This document shows, in pieces, positions 8,554 to 17,401 of a stretch of 64,000 nucleotides of DNA. Under the pieces are notes generated by a model that saw only the letters and a program-made list of their open reading frames with translations, did not search any database and had not been told where the DNA came from. The position numbers and the translations under genes are program-made. The first letter of the stretch is position 1. Each line of letters begins with the position of its first letter. Origin of the DNA: Alphaproteobacteria bacterium (GTDB taxonomy: Bacteria > Pseudomonadota > Alphaproteobacteria > Ferrovibrionales > Ferrovibrionaceae); NCBI GenBank assembly GCA_026126215.1, contig JAHCJQ010000007.1:1-64000 (forward strand). The letters run 5' to 3'.

Positions 8554-9111
8554 TCAGGGACGGATGACCGGTTCCGCGCGCAGATTCTCGAGCTGGCGGG
8601 CGAGCCGGTCGGCCCGTATCTCCGCCCGGACCAGCCGGGCATCGTCGTGATACTTCATGGCGCCAGCCCCCGTTACCAGTCCCGAGAGGAGCGCCACGAT
8701 GACGAGCCAGGACGACCAGCCGCGCCGTGGTGAAGCGGGTATCGGTTCAGGCCGCTCCGCCTCCCCGTCCGCGGCCAGCGGGCGCCGCCCGCCCCGCAGT
8801 TCCACGCCGAAGGGCCGGGCCCCGGCAAGCAGCGGCGGCAAGGCTGGCTGAAGCGGCGCCACTGCCTGCGCCGCCCGTGCCGCCGCCTGCGCCTTCAGTT
8901 CCTCGACCTGCTGCACGAGCTGGTTGGCAAGACGGGCGATCGCCGCCCGCTGCATGGCTTCAGCGGCGCGCTTCTGCTCGAGTTCCGCCAGACGCCGTTC
9001 CGCCTGTTCCGCGCGAGCCTGCAATTCCAAGGTCGCCGGGTCGCCGGCTTCCCCGGGCAGAAACTCGCGGTTCTCGACGATGGCGCGGAAAATGCTGTCG
9101 TTCTGGCTCAC
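8554..9111 (-). CDS. Coiled-coil protein with C-terminal membrane helix, unknown function
   Basis: Not recognised. About 185 residues from a GTG at 9111, which has GGAAGG just upstream; a longer reading from 9177 is possible but would add an atypical N-terminus. Residues about 25-95 are Ala/Glu/Gln/Arg-rich and heptad-like (RAEQAERRLAELEQKRAAEA), predicting a coiled coil; a Pro/Gly/Arg-rich linker follows; SSWLVIVALLSGLVTGAGAM is a single membrane helix, and a second charged helix ends the protein. It lies between parC and the CoA ligase on the same strand. Confidence 0.55.
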   Translation of the reverse strand: MSQNDSIFRAIVENREFLPGEAGDPATLELQARAEQAERRLAELEQKRAAEAMQRAAIARLANQLVQQVEELKAQAAARAAQAVAPLQPALPPLLAGARPFGVELRGGRRPLAADGEAERPEPIPASPRRGWSSWLVIVALLSGLVTGAGAMKYHDDARLVRAEIRADRLARQLENLRAEPVIRP

Positions 9112-9243
9112 GGTACCTTCCTGGCGCCGCCACGGGACACGGACGGCCAGGCACCATTGATAGCCGTAAACCCGCACGCCATGTGGTCACAGCCGATTGA
9201 ACGACCGGACCCGCACCTTCACGCCCTCCGGCGCTGCCCGGGC

Positions 9244-11460
9244 TCAGGCATCGAAACGGTTTACCTTGTTGAAACCTTTCGGCGGCAGGCGCCCGGCCTG
9301 GGCGCGCTGGCCGAGCCAGTCATCCATGGCGGTCTCGGTCCGTGTCCGTCCGCCGTTCGACCAGGTGAATCCCTTCTTCAGTTCGAACACCTTGATGTCG
9401 GCAAGCCCGCCATCGCGATACTTCTGCAGGGTCACGCCACGTCCCCGGTTCATTTCCGGGACCTGATCGAGCGGGAAGAGCAGCAGCCTGCGGTTTTCGC
9501 CAAGCACGGCGACCGTGTCGCCATCGACGAAAGCCAGTCGCGCCGCTTCCACGTCGCCGCTCACGTTCAGGACCTGCTTGCCGGCCCGGGTCTGTGCCAC
9601 GACCTGGTCTTCGGGCACGACGAAGCCCCTCCCGTCCGATGCTGCGACCAGCAGCCGGCGGCCGGGCCGGTGCACGAACAGCGCGGCGATCTCCTGGTCG
9701 TTGGGCAGATCCACCATCAGGCGGACCGGTTCGCCATGCCCGCGACCGCCGGGGAGCTTGTCGATGGCGAGCGTATAGAAGCGGCCGTTGGTGGCGAAGA
9801 GCAACAGCCGATCGGTGGTCTCGGCCTGCAGCAGGAACCGGCCCCGATCGCCGTCCTTGAAGGCGATCTTTGCCTCGTCCTGGACATGGCCCTTCATGGT
9901 ACGGATCCAGCCTTTTTCCGAGCAGATCACCGTCACCGGTTCGCGCTCGATCATCGCTTCCGGGACGATCTCCGGCACTTCCGGAGCATCGGCGATCTGC
10001 GTCCTGCGCCGGCCGAGCGGCGACTTCGCGCCGATGGACTTGCGCAACTCGCCCACTTCCTCGGCGATGCGCGTCCAGCGCCTGCCCTCGTCCGCGAGCA
10101 TTTCCTTGAGGCCCTTGAGTTCGGACTTGAGTTCCTTGTGCTCGCGGCGGATCTCGATTTCTTCCAGGCGGCGCAGGCTGCGCAGGCGCATGTTCAGAAT
10201 TGACTCCGCCTGAAGCTCGCTCAACCCGAAGCGCTGCATCATGGCTGGCTTGGGCTCGTCCTCCTCGCGGATAATGCGGATGACTTCGTCGATATTGAGA
10301 TATGCGATGAGGTAGCCGTCCAGCACCTCGATGCGGCGCTGGATTTCGCCCATGCGGAAGCGCGAGCGGCGGACAAGCACCACCTGCCGGTGGTCCAGCC
10401 AGGCTTGCAGCACCTCCTTGAGGTTCATCACAAGCGGCGTCCTGCCCCCGTCGAGAACATTCATGTTGAGCGGGATACGCACCTCAAGGTCGGTGGCGCG
10501 ATAGAGCGTCTCCATGAGTTGGGCCGGATCGACCGTGCGGCTGCGCGGCTCGAGCACGAGGCGGACATTCTCCGCCGATTCATCCCGCACATCTGCCAGC
10601 AGCGGCAGCTTGCGCTCCTGCAGCAACTCGGCAATGCGTTCCACCAGCTTGCTCTTCTGCACCTGGTAAGGCATTTCGGTGATGACCACGACCCAGCTTC
10701 CCCGCGCCTGTTCTTCCCGCATCCAGGCGGCGCGCAGCCGGAAACTGCCGCGTCCGGTGCGGTAGGCTTCGAGCAGGCTCTCCTGCGGTTCGACCAGCAC
10801 GCCGCCGGTGGGAAAGTCCGGCCCGCGGATCAGGTTGACCAGCGTCTCGAGGCGCGCCGTGGGCGTCTTGATGAGATGCAGGAGTGCATCGCAGATCTCG
10901 ATGACATTGTGCGGAGGAATGGACGTCGCCATACCGACGGCGATGCCGCTCGAGCCGTTGGCCAGCAAGTTTGGGAAGGCGGCCGGGAGGACCACCGGCT
11001 CCTGTTCCTCGCCGTCGTAGGTGGAGCGGAAATCCACCGTGTCCTGGTCGATATCGCGCAGCAGCAGTTCGGCGATCTCGGTCAGGCGCGCTTCGGTATA
11101 GCGCATGGCGGCGGCATTATCGCCGTCGATATTGCCGAAATTGCCCTGACCGTCCACCAGCGGATAGCGCTGCGCGAATTCCTGGGCGAGCCGCACCAGT
11201 GCCTCGTAGATCGCCCCGTCGCCATGGGGATGGAACTTGCCCATCACGTCGCCGACGATGCGTGCGCACTTCTTGAAACCCGATTTCGGATCGAGACGGA
11301 GTTGGCGCATGGCATAGAGCAGGCGGCGATGCACCGGCTTCAGCCCGTCGCGCACGTCCGGCAGCGAGCGGGAAGTAATGGTCGAAAGGGCATAGGCGAG
11401 ATAGCGCTGGGACAGCGCGTCCGCCAGCGGGATCGGGTCGATCCTGGAAAGTTCGGTCAT
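9244..11460 (-). CDS. parC: DNA topoisomerase IV subunit A
   Basis: Breakage-reunion subunit of topoisomerase IV, which decatenates daughter chromosomes with ParE (encoded at 59754). 738 residues. The catalytic tyrosine is Tyr121 in [11 protein letters not shown]; the [15 protein letters not shown] region (76-90) is the quinolone-resistance-determining region, with Gly82 at the position of the usual Ser and Glu86 retained. The IHPH start region [20 protein letters not shown] is typical. The ParC rather than GyrA assignment rests on the short C-terminal part with [20 protein letters not shown]. The start overlaps the recO stop by 4 bases (ATGA), so translation is coupled. Confidence 0.95.
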   Translation of the reverse strand: MTELSRIDPIPLADALSQRYLAYALSTITSRSLPDVRDGLKPVHRRLLYAMRQLRLDPKSGFKKCARIVGDVMGKFHPHGDGAIYEALVRLAQEFAQRYPLVDGQGNFGNIDGDNAAAMRYTEARLTEIAELLLRDIDQDTVDFRSTYDGEEQEPVVLPAAFPNLLANGSSGIAVGMATSIPPHNVIEICDALLHLIKTPTARLETLVNLIRGPDFPTGGVLVEPQESLLEAYRTGRGSFRLRAAWMREEQARGSWVVVITEMPYQVQKSKLVERIAELLQERKLPLLADVRDESAENVRLVLEPRSRTVDPAQLMETLYRATDLEVRIPLNMNVLDGGRTPLVMNLKEVLQAWLDHRQVVLVRRSRFRMGEIQRRIEVLDGYLIAYLNIDEVIRIIREEDEPKPAMMQRFGLSELQAESILNMRLRSLRRLEEIEIRREHKELKSELKGLKEMLADEGRRWTRIAEEVGELRKSIGAKSPLGRRRTQIADAPEVPEIVPEAMIEREPVTVICSEKGWIRTMKGHVQDEAKIAFKDGDRGRFLLQAETTDRLLLFATNGRFYTLAIDKLPGGRGHGEPVRLMVDLPNDQEIAALFVHRPGRRLLVAASDGRGFVVPEDQVVAQTRAGKQVLNVSGDVEAARLAFVDGDTVAVLGENRRLLLFPLDQVPEMNRGRGVTLQKYRDGGLADIKVFELKKGFTWSNGGRTRTETAMDDWLGQRAQAGRLPPKGFNKVNRFDA

Positions 11461-12221
11461 GACGCGGCTTTTACACCAGATTTTGTGGCGGATCGAGACA
11501 TTCGCTCCACCAGTCGATGTCGTGCGAGGGGCATGCGCCGACCGTCTGGCGCCAGGACATGGCGCTCCAGGAAGAACCCGGTAAGCGCCAGCCCATCGAG
11601 GAAATCGCGAACCGGGTCGGGATCCGTCGAAACGCCCCGGCCGGCGGCGAGAAAGGCTGGCAGGCGCATCAGGCGGCCGGCATAGGGAGCCGCCGCCGCC
11701 GCCGACACCGCCCGCCCCGTGCGAGGCGAGACGTGGCTGAGATCGCTGGTCGCGCCCGTCGCGGCGCAGGCCGCGAGATCGAGACCGAAGCCCAGTTCCG
11801 CCAGCAGGCCGAGCTCCCAGCGCACATAGACTGCGGGCCAATCCTGCCCCGCCGCCATCGCGTCGAGCAGGGCAATGAAACCGTGATAGACCGGCCCATG
11901 CGCCTCGCGCTCTGGCAAGACCAACTCGGCCATGGCGGCAGCCGCGGCAAGGCCGGCAAGCGCCAGCGGGTCCTCGAGCAGGAAGGCCGCCCGCGCCGAT
12001 TTCAGCTCCACCGCGAAGGTGCCGAGCTGATCGGGCAGCCGCCCGCGCCATTCCACGCCAAGTTCATTACCGGGCTGCAACACGCCTTTCAGTCGCCGGC
12101 CGGCTCCGCCACGCACCAGTCCTGCATGGCGGCCGTTCCGGCAGGTCAGCACATGCACGACCGCCGAGGTTTCGCCATGCCGGCGGGTCGAAAGAACGAT
12201 GGCCTCATCCTGCCAATGCAT
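11457..12221 (-). CDS. recO: DNA repair protein RecO
   Basis: Mediator of the RecFOR recombination pathway that helps load RecA on SSB-coated DNA. 254 residues. N-terminal OB fold begins [20 protein letters not shown], with [19 protein letters not shown] after it; the helical C-terminal domain holds [16 protein letters not shown], a RecO hallmark. The zinc-finger cysteines of some RecO proteins are absent, as is common in proteobacteria. It overlaps parC by 4 bases. In many alphaproteobacteria recO and parC follow era, as here. Confidence 0.93.
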   Translation of the reverse strand: MHWQDEAIVLSTRRHGETSAVVHVLTCRNGRHAGLVRGGAGRRLKGVLQPGNELGVEWRGRLPDQLGTFAVELKSARAAFLLEDPLALAGLAAAAAMAELVLPEREAHGPVYHGFIALLDAMAAGQDWPAVYVRWELGLLAELGFGLDLAACAATGATSDLSHVSPRTGRAVSAAAAAPYAGRLMRLPAFLAAGRGVSTDPDPVRDFLDGLALTGFFLERHVLAPDGRRMPLARHRLVERMSRSATKSGVKAAS

Positions 12222-12230
12222 CGCGCCCCG

Positions 12231-12425
12231 TCAGGCGCCCGGCCGCGCCGCCGAGTTTATCTTGCGGTCGGTCTCCCACTGGCTCAACGCGTAAACAGCC
12301 CAGAGGGCGGCCGGAATCCAGCCAATCAGCGTGATCTGCAGAATCAGGCAGATTACGCCTGCGAGCGGCCGGCCAATGGTGAAGAACAGCAGGAACGGTA
12401 GAAAGATAGCGATCAGCAGACGCAT
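12231..12425 (-). CDS. YqaE/Pmp3 family small membrane protein (UPF0057)
   Basis: 64-residue, two-helix inner-membrane protein of the Pmp3/YqaE family, linked in other organisms to membrane potential and salt or stress response. The whole sequence is family-typical: MRLLIAIFLPFLLFFTIGRP, then a second helix LILQITLIGWIPAALWAVYA and a charged tail with DRKI. It sits 9 bases before recO on the same strand, between era and recO, and is separated from era by an inverted-repeat element. Confidence 0.9.
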   Translation of the reverse strand: MRLLIAIFLPFLLFFTIGRPLAGVICLILQITLIGWIPAALWAVYALSQWETDRKINSAARPGA

Positions 12426-12465
12426 TGTCGGAAACTCCGCGGCTCATGCTCAAATCGTTCGGCGC

Positions 12466-12545
12466 CCCTCACCCCACCCCTCTCCCGCACGCGGGAGAGG
12501 GCGATATATAAAGCCCTCTCTCTCCGGGAGAGGGTCGGGGTGAGG
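12466..12545. repeat. Large palindromic intergenic repeat (REP/MITE-like)
   Basis: Outer arms 12466-12487 (CCCTCACCCCACCCCTCTCC plus two bases) and 12525-12545 are imperfect inverted copies. Inside the left arm lies a perfect 10-base stem (12478-12487 with 12492-12501). The CCCTCACCCC...GGGGTGAGG style resembles the dispersed repeat units common between genes in proteobacteria. It fills most of the 171-base gap between era and the Pmp3 gene. Copy number in the genome cannot be judged here. Confidence 0.75.
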
Positions 12546-12596
12546 ATAACTCCGAATCATGCCAAGATTCGTGGCGCGACGATAGCCGTCCCGGTT

Positions 12597-13514
12597 TCAG
12601 GATTTCGGGAAATCAAGGCCCATCTCGCGATAGCGCTCCGGATCGTCGAGCCAGCGTTCCCGCACCTTGACGAACAGGAACAGATGGACCCGCCGCCCCA
12701 GGATCGTTTCCAGTTCGCGGCGGCTGTCCTGCCCGATCGCCTTGACGGTGCGCCCGCCGCGACCGAGTACGATCGGCTTCTGGCTCTCCTTGGCGACATA
12801 AATGACCTGCTCGATCCGGACAGATCCGTCGTCCTGCTCGCGCCAGCCCTCCGTTTCCACGGTCGAGGCATAGGGAAGCTCGTCGTGCAGCCGATGGAAC
12901 AGTTTCTCCCGGGTGATCTCCGCCGCCAGCATCCGTTCGGGCATGTCGGCGAGTTGGTCGGGCGGATAGAGCCACGGGCCTTCCGGTAGCCCGGCGGCAA
13001 TCCGGCGGCGCATTTCGGCCACGCCATCGCCGGTCAGCGCGGAGATCATGAAGGTCTCCTCGAACGGGAACAGGGCGTTGAATTCCGCCGCCAGGCCGAG
13101 CAGCCGGTCGCGGCGTACCAGGTCGATCTTGTTGATGACCAGGGAGGCACGCCGTCCGCTGCCAGCCAGACTAGCCATGATCCGCCTGGTCTCCGCATCG
13201 AGCCCCCGTTCGGCATCGGCCAGCAGCAGGATGCGGTCAGCATCGTCCGCGCCACTCCAGGCCGCCTGCACCATGGCTCGCTCAAGCCGTCGTTTGGGCT
13301 GAAATATGCCGGGTGTATCGAGAAAGACGATCTGTGCATCCCCTTCCATGGCGATGGCGGTGATGCGGGTCCGTGTCGTCTGCACCTTCGGCGAGACAAT
13401 GGCCACCTTGGCGCCGACAAGCTGGTTGAGCAGCGTGGACTTGCCGGCATTCGGCTCGCCCACGATCGCGACGTAGCCGCAGCGCTTCGTTGCTGGCATG
13501 GTCGCCCCGCTCAT
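12597..13514 (-). CDS. era: GTPase Era
   Basis: Essential GTPase that binds 16S rRNA and helps mature the 30S subunit. 305 residues. G1 P-loop GEPNAGKST at about 19-27, G3 LDTPG near 73, G4 NKID near 139, and a C-terminal KH RNA-binding domain with LGRGGRTVKAIGQDSRRELE and the FVKVRERW ending. The start at 13514 overlaps the rnc stop by 4 bases; an internal ATG five codons later would also work. The rnc-era pair is a classic conserved operon. Confidence 0.96.
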   Translation of the reverse strand: MSGATMPATKRCGYVAIVGEPNAGKSTLLNQLVGAKVAIVSPKVQTTRTRITAIAMEGDAQIVFLDTPGIFQPKRRLERAMVQAAWSGADDADRILLLADAERGLDAETRRIMASLAGSGRRASLVINKIDLVRRDRLLGLAAEFNALFPFEETFMISALTGDGVAEMRRRIAAGLPEGPWLYPPDQLADMPERMLAAEITREKLFHRLHDELPYASTVETEGWREQDDGSVRIEQVIYVAKESQKPIVLGRGGRTVKAIGQDSRRELETILGRRVHLFLFVKVRERWLDDPERYREMGLDFPKS

Positions 13515-14200
13515 GGTGCCTCGCCCCGCAGGCGGCCAAGCAGCGCCAGCGCTGCCGCCTGCTCCGCCTCGCGCTTGGACCGGCCCGATCCCTCCGCCGC
13601 CCCCTGCCCTTCGACTTCGACCCGGACCTGGAAACAGGGTTCGTGCGCCGGCCCGGTCTGGCGCAAGGTGCTGTAGCTTGGCATCGCGAAGCCCTGCGCG
13701 TGGGTCAGTTCCTGCAACGCGGTCTTGGCGTCCTTGCGCCCGCCGCCAGTGCTGGCTAGCTGGGCGCCGACCAGTTCGGCGACCAGCCGGTGCGCCTGCT
13801 CCAATCCGCCATCGATATAGATCGCGCCCACCAGGGCTTCCAGCGCATCTGCGAGCACGGCCGGCTTCTCCGCGCCGCCGGCACCCCGCTCGGCCCGCGA
13901 GAGGCGGACATGCTCCCCGAGACCGATGCGAGCAGCCGCCTCGGCCAGACTCTCGCGGCGGACGATGGCATTGTAACGCAGCGCCAGTTCGCCGGCGCGT
14001 GCATCCTCGTGCCGGCGCCAAAGTTCCGTGGCCACGACGAGGCCGATGACGCGGTCACCAAGAAACTCCAGCCGGTCGTAATCGCCGCCTTCGCGCTGGT
14101 TGGCCTCGATACTGGGATGCGTCAACGCTTCTTCGAGCAAAGTCCTGTCGCGGAAACGGTATCCGATTCGGGCTTCCAGTTCGGACAGTTCCCCACTCAT
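13511..14200 (-). CDS. rnc: Ribonuclease III
   Basis: Double-strand-specific endoribonuclease that processes rRNA precursors and some mRNAs. 229 residues. The signature DYDRLEFLGDRV (40-51) and LADALEALVGAIYIDGG (116-132) give catalytic Glu45, Asp49, Asp118 and Glu121. The double-stranded RNA binding domain occupies about 155-225, ending GSGRSKREAEQAAALALL. It overlaps both lepB (4 bases at its start) and era (4 bases at its end), so lepB-rnc-era is translationally coupled. Confidence 0.97.
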   Translation of the reverse strand: MSGELSELEARIGYRFRDRTLLEEALTHPSIEANQREGGDYDRLEFLGDRVIGLVVATELWRRHEDARAGELALRYNAIVRRESLAEAAARIGLGEHVRLSRAERGAGGAEKPAVLADALEALVGAIYIDGGLEQAHRLVAELVGAQLASTGGGRKDAKTALQELTHAQGFAMPSYSTLRQTGPAHEPCFQVRVEVEGQGAAEGSGRSKREAEQAAALALLGRLRGEAP

Positions 14201-14979
14201 GCCCGGTCGACGGCGCGGAAAAGGCGCTCGAACCGCGTCGCGCCGAACCAGTTCCAGACTTCCCAGAGCTGGGCCGACCCGTCGGTCGAGAAGAAGAGGA
14301 ACTCGGCGCGGCCCACCAGATTGACCAGCGGCACGAAGCCGACGCCGCCATCCTGCATCGGGATGCGGCTGTCCACCGAGTTGTCGCGGTTGTCGCCCAT
14401 GGCGAAGTAATGCCCGGCAGGTACCACCAGTTCACGCGTGTCGTCGGTGTCCGACCCGGTGCGCAGGTCGAGCGTGCGATACCGCTTGCCATTGGGCAGC
14501 GTCTCCTCGAACTGCGGAATGCGCTCGACCTGGCCAAACCGGCCGCGGCGCACGAAATCCTCCACCCGCTGGCGGCGCACCGGCTGGCCGTTCAGATAGA
14601 GCACGCCGCCCCGCATCTGGATGCGGTCTCCCGGCAGGCCGATGATGCGCTTGATGTAGTCCGTGGAGTTATCGCGCGGCAGCTTGAACACCGCGACATC
14701 GCCCCGTTCCGGTTCCCGCGCCAGGATGCGGCCGGAAAAGACCGGCAGGCTGAGCGGCAGGGCATGCCGGCTATAGCCATAGGAAAACTTGGCGACGAAG
14801 AGATAATCGCCGACCAGCAACGTCGGCAGCATGGATTCCGACGGTATGTTGAAGGGTTCATAGGCCACGGTCCGGATGCCAAGCGCGATCAGGACGGCAT
14901 AGATGACCGTGCGGACCGTTTCCGCCCATCCGCCGGACTGTGCTTTCGCCTTCTTCTTGCTGTCGGACTCTATGACCAT
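14197..14979 (-). CDS. lepB: Signal peptidase I
   Basis: Inner-membrane serine protease that removes signal peptides from exported proteins. 260 residues. One N-terminal membrane helix (about 22-40), then the nucleophile Ser49 in NIPSESMLPTL, and the general base Lys110 in DYIKRIIGLPGD; the box GDNRDNSVDSR near 195 is also present. Overlaps rnc by 4 bases. The acpS stop lies 58 bases upstream of its start on the same strand. Confidence 0.96.
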   Translation of the reverse strand: MVIESDSKKKAKAQSGGWAETVRTVIYAVLIALGIRTVAYEPFNIPSESMLPTLLVGDYLFVAKFSYGYSRHALPLSLPVFSGRILAREPERGDVAVFKLPRDNSTDYIKRIIGLPGDRIQMRGGVLYLNGQPVRRQRVEDFVRRGRFGQVERIPQFEETLPNGKRYRTLDLRTGSDTDDTRELVVPAGHYFAMGDNRDNSVDSRIPMQDGGVGFVPLVNLVGRAEFLFFSTDGSAQLWEVWNWFGATRFERLFRAVDRA

Positions 14980-15037
14980 GTCCCCTTCTTCGCCGCATCC
15001 GCGGGCCGGCGCATGAAGCCAAGTGTCTCCGGGCCTG

Positions 15038-15451
15038 TCAAGCGGAAGCCTTCCCGTCCGGGACCGCGGATATCAGCACGATGACCTGGGCCTGCGGATA
15101 ATCGTCGGTAATGCTCACGTCGATCTGCGCCCGCATGCCGGGCGGCGTGATCTCACGCAGGCGCTCCAGCGCGCCGCCGGTCAGGACCATCGTCGGCTTG
15201 CCCGATGGCAGGTTCTCCACCCCCATGTCGCGCCAGAAGACGCCCCGCCGCAGGCCGGTGCCGAGCGCCTTGGCGCAGGCTTCCTTGGCCGCAAACCGCT
15301 TGGCGTAGGAGGCGGCGCGGTGGCGGCGACGCTCCGAGCGGCGCTTCTCCGTAGCGGTGAAAACCCGGTCGATGAATCGCGCACCGAACCGTTCAAGGGT
15401 CTGCTCGACGCGCCGGATATCTATGATGTCGCTGCCCAGGCCGAGAATCAT
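15038..15451 (-). CDS. acpS: Holo-[acyl-carrier-protein] synthase
   Basis: Transfers 4'-phosphopantetheine from CoA to acyl carrier protein, enabling fatty acid synthesis. 137 residues. Magnesium ligands Asp8 ([13 protein letters not shown]) and Glu57 ([14 protein letters not shown]) are both present, and the C-terminal [14 protein letters not shown] is typical. It lies 12 bases after pdxJ on the same strand, the usual pdxJ-acpS-lepB order. Confidence 0.96.
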   Translation of the reverse strand: MILGLGSDIIDIRRVEQTLERFGARFIDRVFTATEKRRSERRRHRAASYAKRFAAKEACAKALGTGLRRGVFWRDMGVENLPSGKPTMVLTGGALERLREITPPGMRAQIDVSITDDYPQAQVIVLISAVPDGKASA

Positions 15452-15463
15452 TGCCGACGGTTC

Positions 15464-16216
15464 TCAGGCACTGCGCACGCCAAGCGCGCCGCTGCGCGCC
15501 TGATCCATGAGGGCGCGCATACGCTTGATGGCGCTGTCCAGCCCGCCAAAGATCGCCTCGCCCACGAGGAAGTGACCGATATTGAGCTCCATCACCTCTG
15601 GAATGGCCGCGACGGCGCCCACCGTATCGAACGTGAGACCATGCCCGGCATGGCATTCGAGCCCGAGCCGCGCCGCCTCCGAGGCGGCCTTGCGCAGCCG
15701 GTCCAGATGGGCGCGGCGCTCCTCCCCCTCCGCCTCGCAATAGGCGCCGGTATGCAGTTCGACCACCGGGGCGCCGAGCGACTTCGCCGCCTCGAGTTGG
15801 CGCGGATCCGCTTCGACAAAGAGCGACACGCGCATCCCAGCCTTGTCCAGCGCGCGCACATAGGGCGCGAGCATGTTGTGCTGGCCGGCCACGTCCAGAC
15901 CGCCTTCCGTGGTGCGCTCCTCGCGCTTTTCAGGCACGAGGCAGGCGGCATGCGGGCGGTGGCGGAGCGCGATCTCCAGCATCTCCTCGGTTGCTGCCAT
16001 CTCGAAATTCAACGGCAGGTCGATCTCCTCGATCAGGCGGCGGATATCGTCGTCGGAGATATGGCGGCGGTCCTCACGCAGATGCGCCGTGATGCCGTCC
16101 GCGCCGGCCTGCGCCGCCAGGCGCGCAGCGCGCACCGGGTCCGGATGCCGCCCGCCACGGGCATTGCGGATCGTCGCCACGTGATCGATGTTCACGCCCA
16201 GTCTCAGCTTGCCCAT
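15464..16216 (-). CDS. pdxJ: Pyridoxine 5'-phosphate synthase
   Basis: Condenses deoxyxylulose 5-phosphate with 3-amino-2-oxopropyl phosphate to pyridoxine 5'-phosphate, the ring-closing step of vitamin B6 synthesis. 250 residues from the ATG at 16216. Recognised from [16 protein letters not shown] at the N-terminus, [24 protein letters not shown] and the C-terminal [15 protein letters not shown] longer in-frame extension upstream falls in the DUF2062 gene and is not coding. Confidence 0.96.
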   Translation of the reverse strand: MGKLRLGVNIDHVATIRNARGGRHPDPVRAARLAAQAGADGITAHLREDRRHISDDDIRRLIEEIDLPLNFEMAATEEMLEIALRHRPHAACLVPEKREERTTEGGLDVAGQHNMLAPYVRALDKAGMRVSLFVEADPRQLEAAKSLGAPVVELHTGAYCEAEGEERRAHLDRLRKAASEAARLGLECHAGHGLTFDTVGAVAAIPEVMELNIGHFLVGEAIFGGLDSAIKRMRALMDQARSGALGVRSA

Positions 16217-16227
16217 GGTCGACTTCC

Positions 16228-16770
16228 TCACTCTGCCGGTCCGGCGCGGGGCAACCGCCGGCCAATGCGCCGACGATGCTGTTTCCGCACCAATGCACGC
16301 ATCGGATAATATACCAGAACACCCACGGTCGGCGCGACCGGAAGGCTCGCCACGAGCATCGGCACGAAGATCTCCCAGGCATGCGCCAGCAGGTAGGAGA
16401 TGCTCATTTCGGCATCCGCGAGGTCGGCCCCGTTGCCGCCCAGGATCCAGCTTCCCGTCTCGTACAGGCCAACCCAGATCAGGGGATAGGTCCAGGGATT
16501 GGCGACCAGCGTGCCCACGGTGGCGGCGATCAGGCTTGCCCGGGCGAGCCACGACAGGATGAGCGCGATGCCCCATTGCAGGCCGACGAACGGCGTGAAG
16601 CAGACCGCCGCGCCGATCGCCACGCCGGCTGCTATGCTGTAGGGCGTGCCGGGCAGCCGGAGCAGGCGCAGCCACCAGTAGCGGATGGCGCGGCTCAGCC
16701 CGATCCGCGGCCAGAACATGTCGCGTGCATGCTCGCGGATCCGTTTCGGCCTGGCGCGTCTGAACATCAT
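16228..16770 (-). CDS. DUF2062 membrane protein
   Basis: 180-residue inner-membrane protein of the DUF2062 family, function unknown. A basic N-terminus is followed by [20 protein letters not shown], then [31 protein letters not shown] and a fourth hydrophobic stretch near 135-155; FxPFVGLQ and NPWT are family motifs. It is 11 bases ahead of pdxJ and 34 bases after pyrE on the same strand, a position this family often holds in alphaproteobacteria. Confidence 0.85.
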   Translation of the reverse strand: MMFRRARPKRIREHARDMFWPRIGLSRAIRYWWLRLLRLPGTPYSIAAGVAIGAAVCFTPFVGLQWGIALILSWLARASLIAATVGTLVANPWTYPLIWVGLYETGSWILGGNGADLADAEMSISYLLAHAWEIFVPMLVASLPVAPTVGVLVYYPMRALVRKQHRRRIGRRLPRAGPAE

Positions 16771-16804
16771 CGAATGGCTGCAGTCCTGGCAGAGTGCCTG
16801 GTCG

Positions 16805-17392
16805 TTACTTGAGGCCGCGACTGCCCGGTTTCACCGCCGGAATCTGGGCAAGCTCCGGCGGCAGCGCGTCCGGGGAGTAGGCGGGAACCTTGTAACCGGC
16901 AAGGGCGAAGAATGGCCGGCCCAGATCGACTTCGCCGTCGGTCCGGTCGATCAGGCAGGCGGCGGCGACAACCTTGCCGCCGGCAGCCTCGGCACAGTCG
17001 ATGCATTCACGCGAGGACTTGCCGGTCGTCACCACGTCCTCGACCATGATCAGTCGCGCGCCCTTCGGTACATCGAAGCCGCGACGGAGCTGGAAGATAC
17101 CCTCCACGCGTTCGGTGAAGATCGAGGGGATGCCAAGCTGGCGGGCAAGTTCATAGCCGACGACGACGCCGCCCATGGCCGGCGAGACCGCAAGATCGAA
17201 GGCATCCGCGCCCATCTTCGCCACGATGCGGTGGGCGAGCGCCTGGCAGAGCAGTTCGGCCCGGCGCGGGTGCATCAGGACTTTCGCGCACTGCATGTAG
17301 ACCGGCGAATGCAGTCCCGAGGAGAGCAGGAAATGCCCCTCCAGCAACGCGCCGGTCTCGCGGAAATGGCGCAGCACTTCGTCCCTGTTCAT
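16805..17392 (-). CDS. pyrE: Orotate phosphoribosyltransferase
   Basis: Joins orotate to PRPP to make OMP in pyrimidine synthesis. 195 residues. The PRPP-binding motif MVEDVVTTGKS lies at about 116-126, and FLLSSGLHSPVYMQCAK near the N-terminus and PAMGGVVVGYELAR near 71-84 fit the family. It follows the rsh gene by 9 bases on the same strand. Confidence 0.96.
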   Translation of the reverse strand: MNRDEVLRHFRETGALLEGHFLLSSGLHSPVYMQCAKVLMHPRRAELLCQALAHRIVAKMGADAFDLAVSPAMGGVVVGYELARQLGIPSIFTERVEGIFQLRRGFDVPKGARLIMVEDVVTTGKSSRECIDCAEAAGGKVVAAACLIDRTDGEVDLGRPFFALAGYKVPAYSPDALPPELAQIPAVKPGSRGLK

Positions 17393-17401
17393 GGCGATCG
17401 G

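Noticed and set aside
11461-12051. N-terminal extension of ParC into recO
   Set aside because: The extension is the recO gene read in another frame; ParC homologues start at the ATG overlapping the recO stop.
12597-14021. Longer Era reading (474 codons)
   Set aside because: The extra N-terminus is an out-of-frame reading of rnc; Era family proteins start near 13514.
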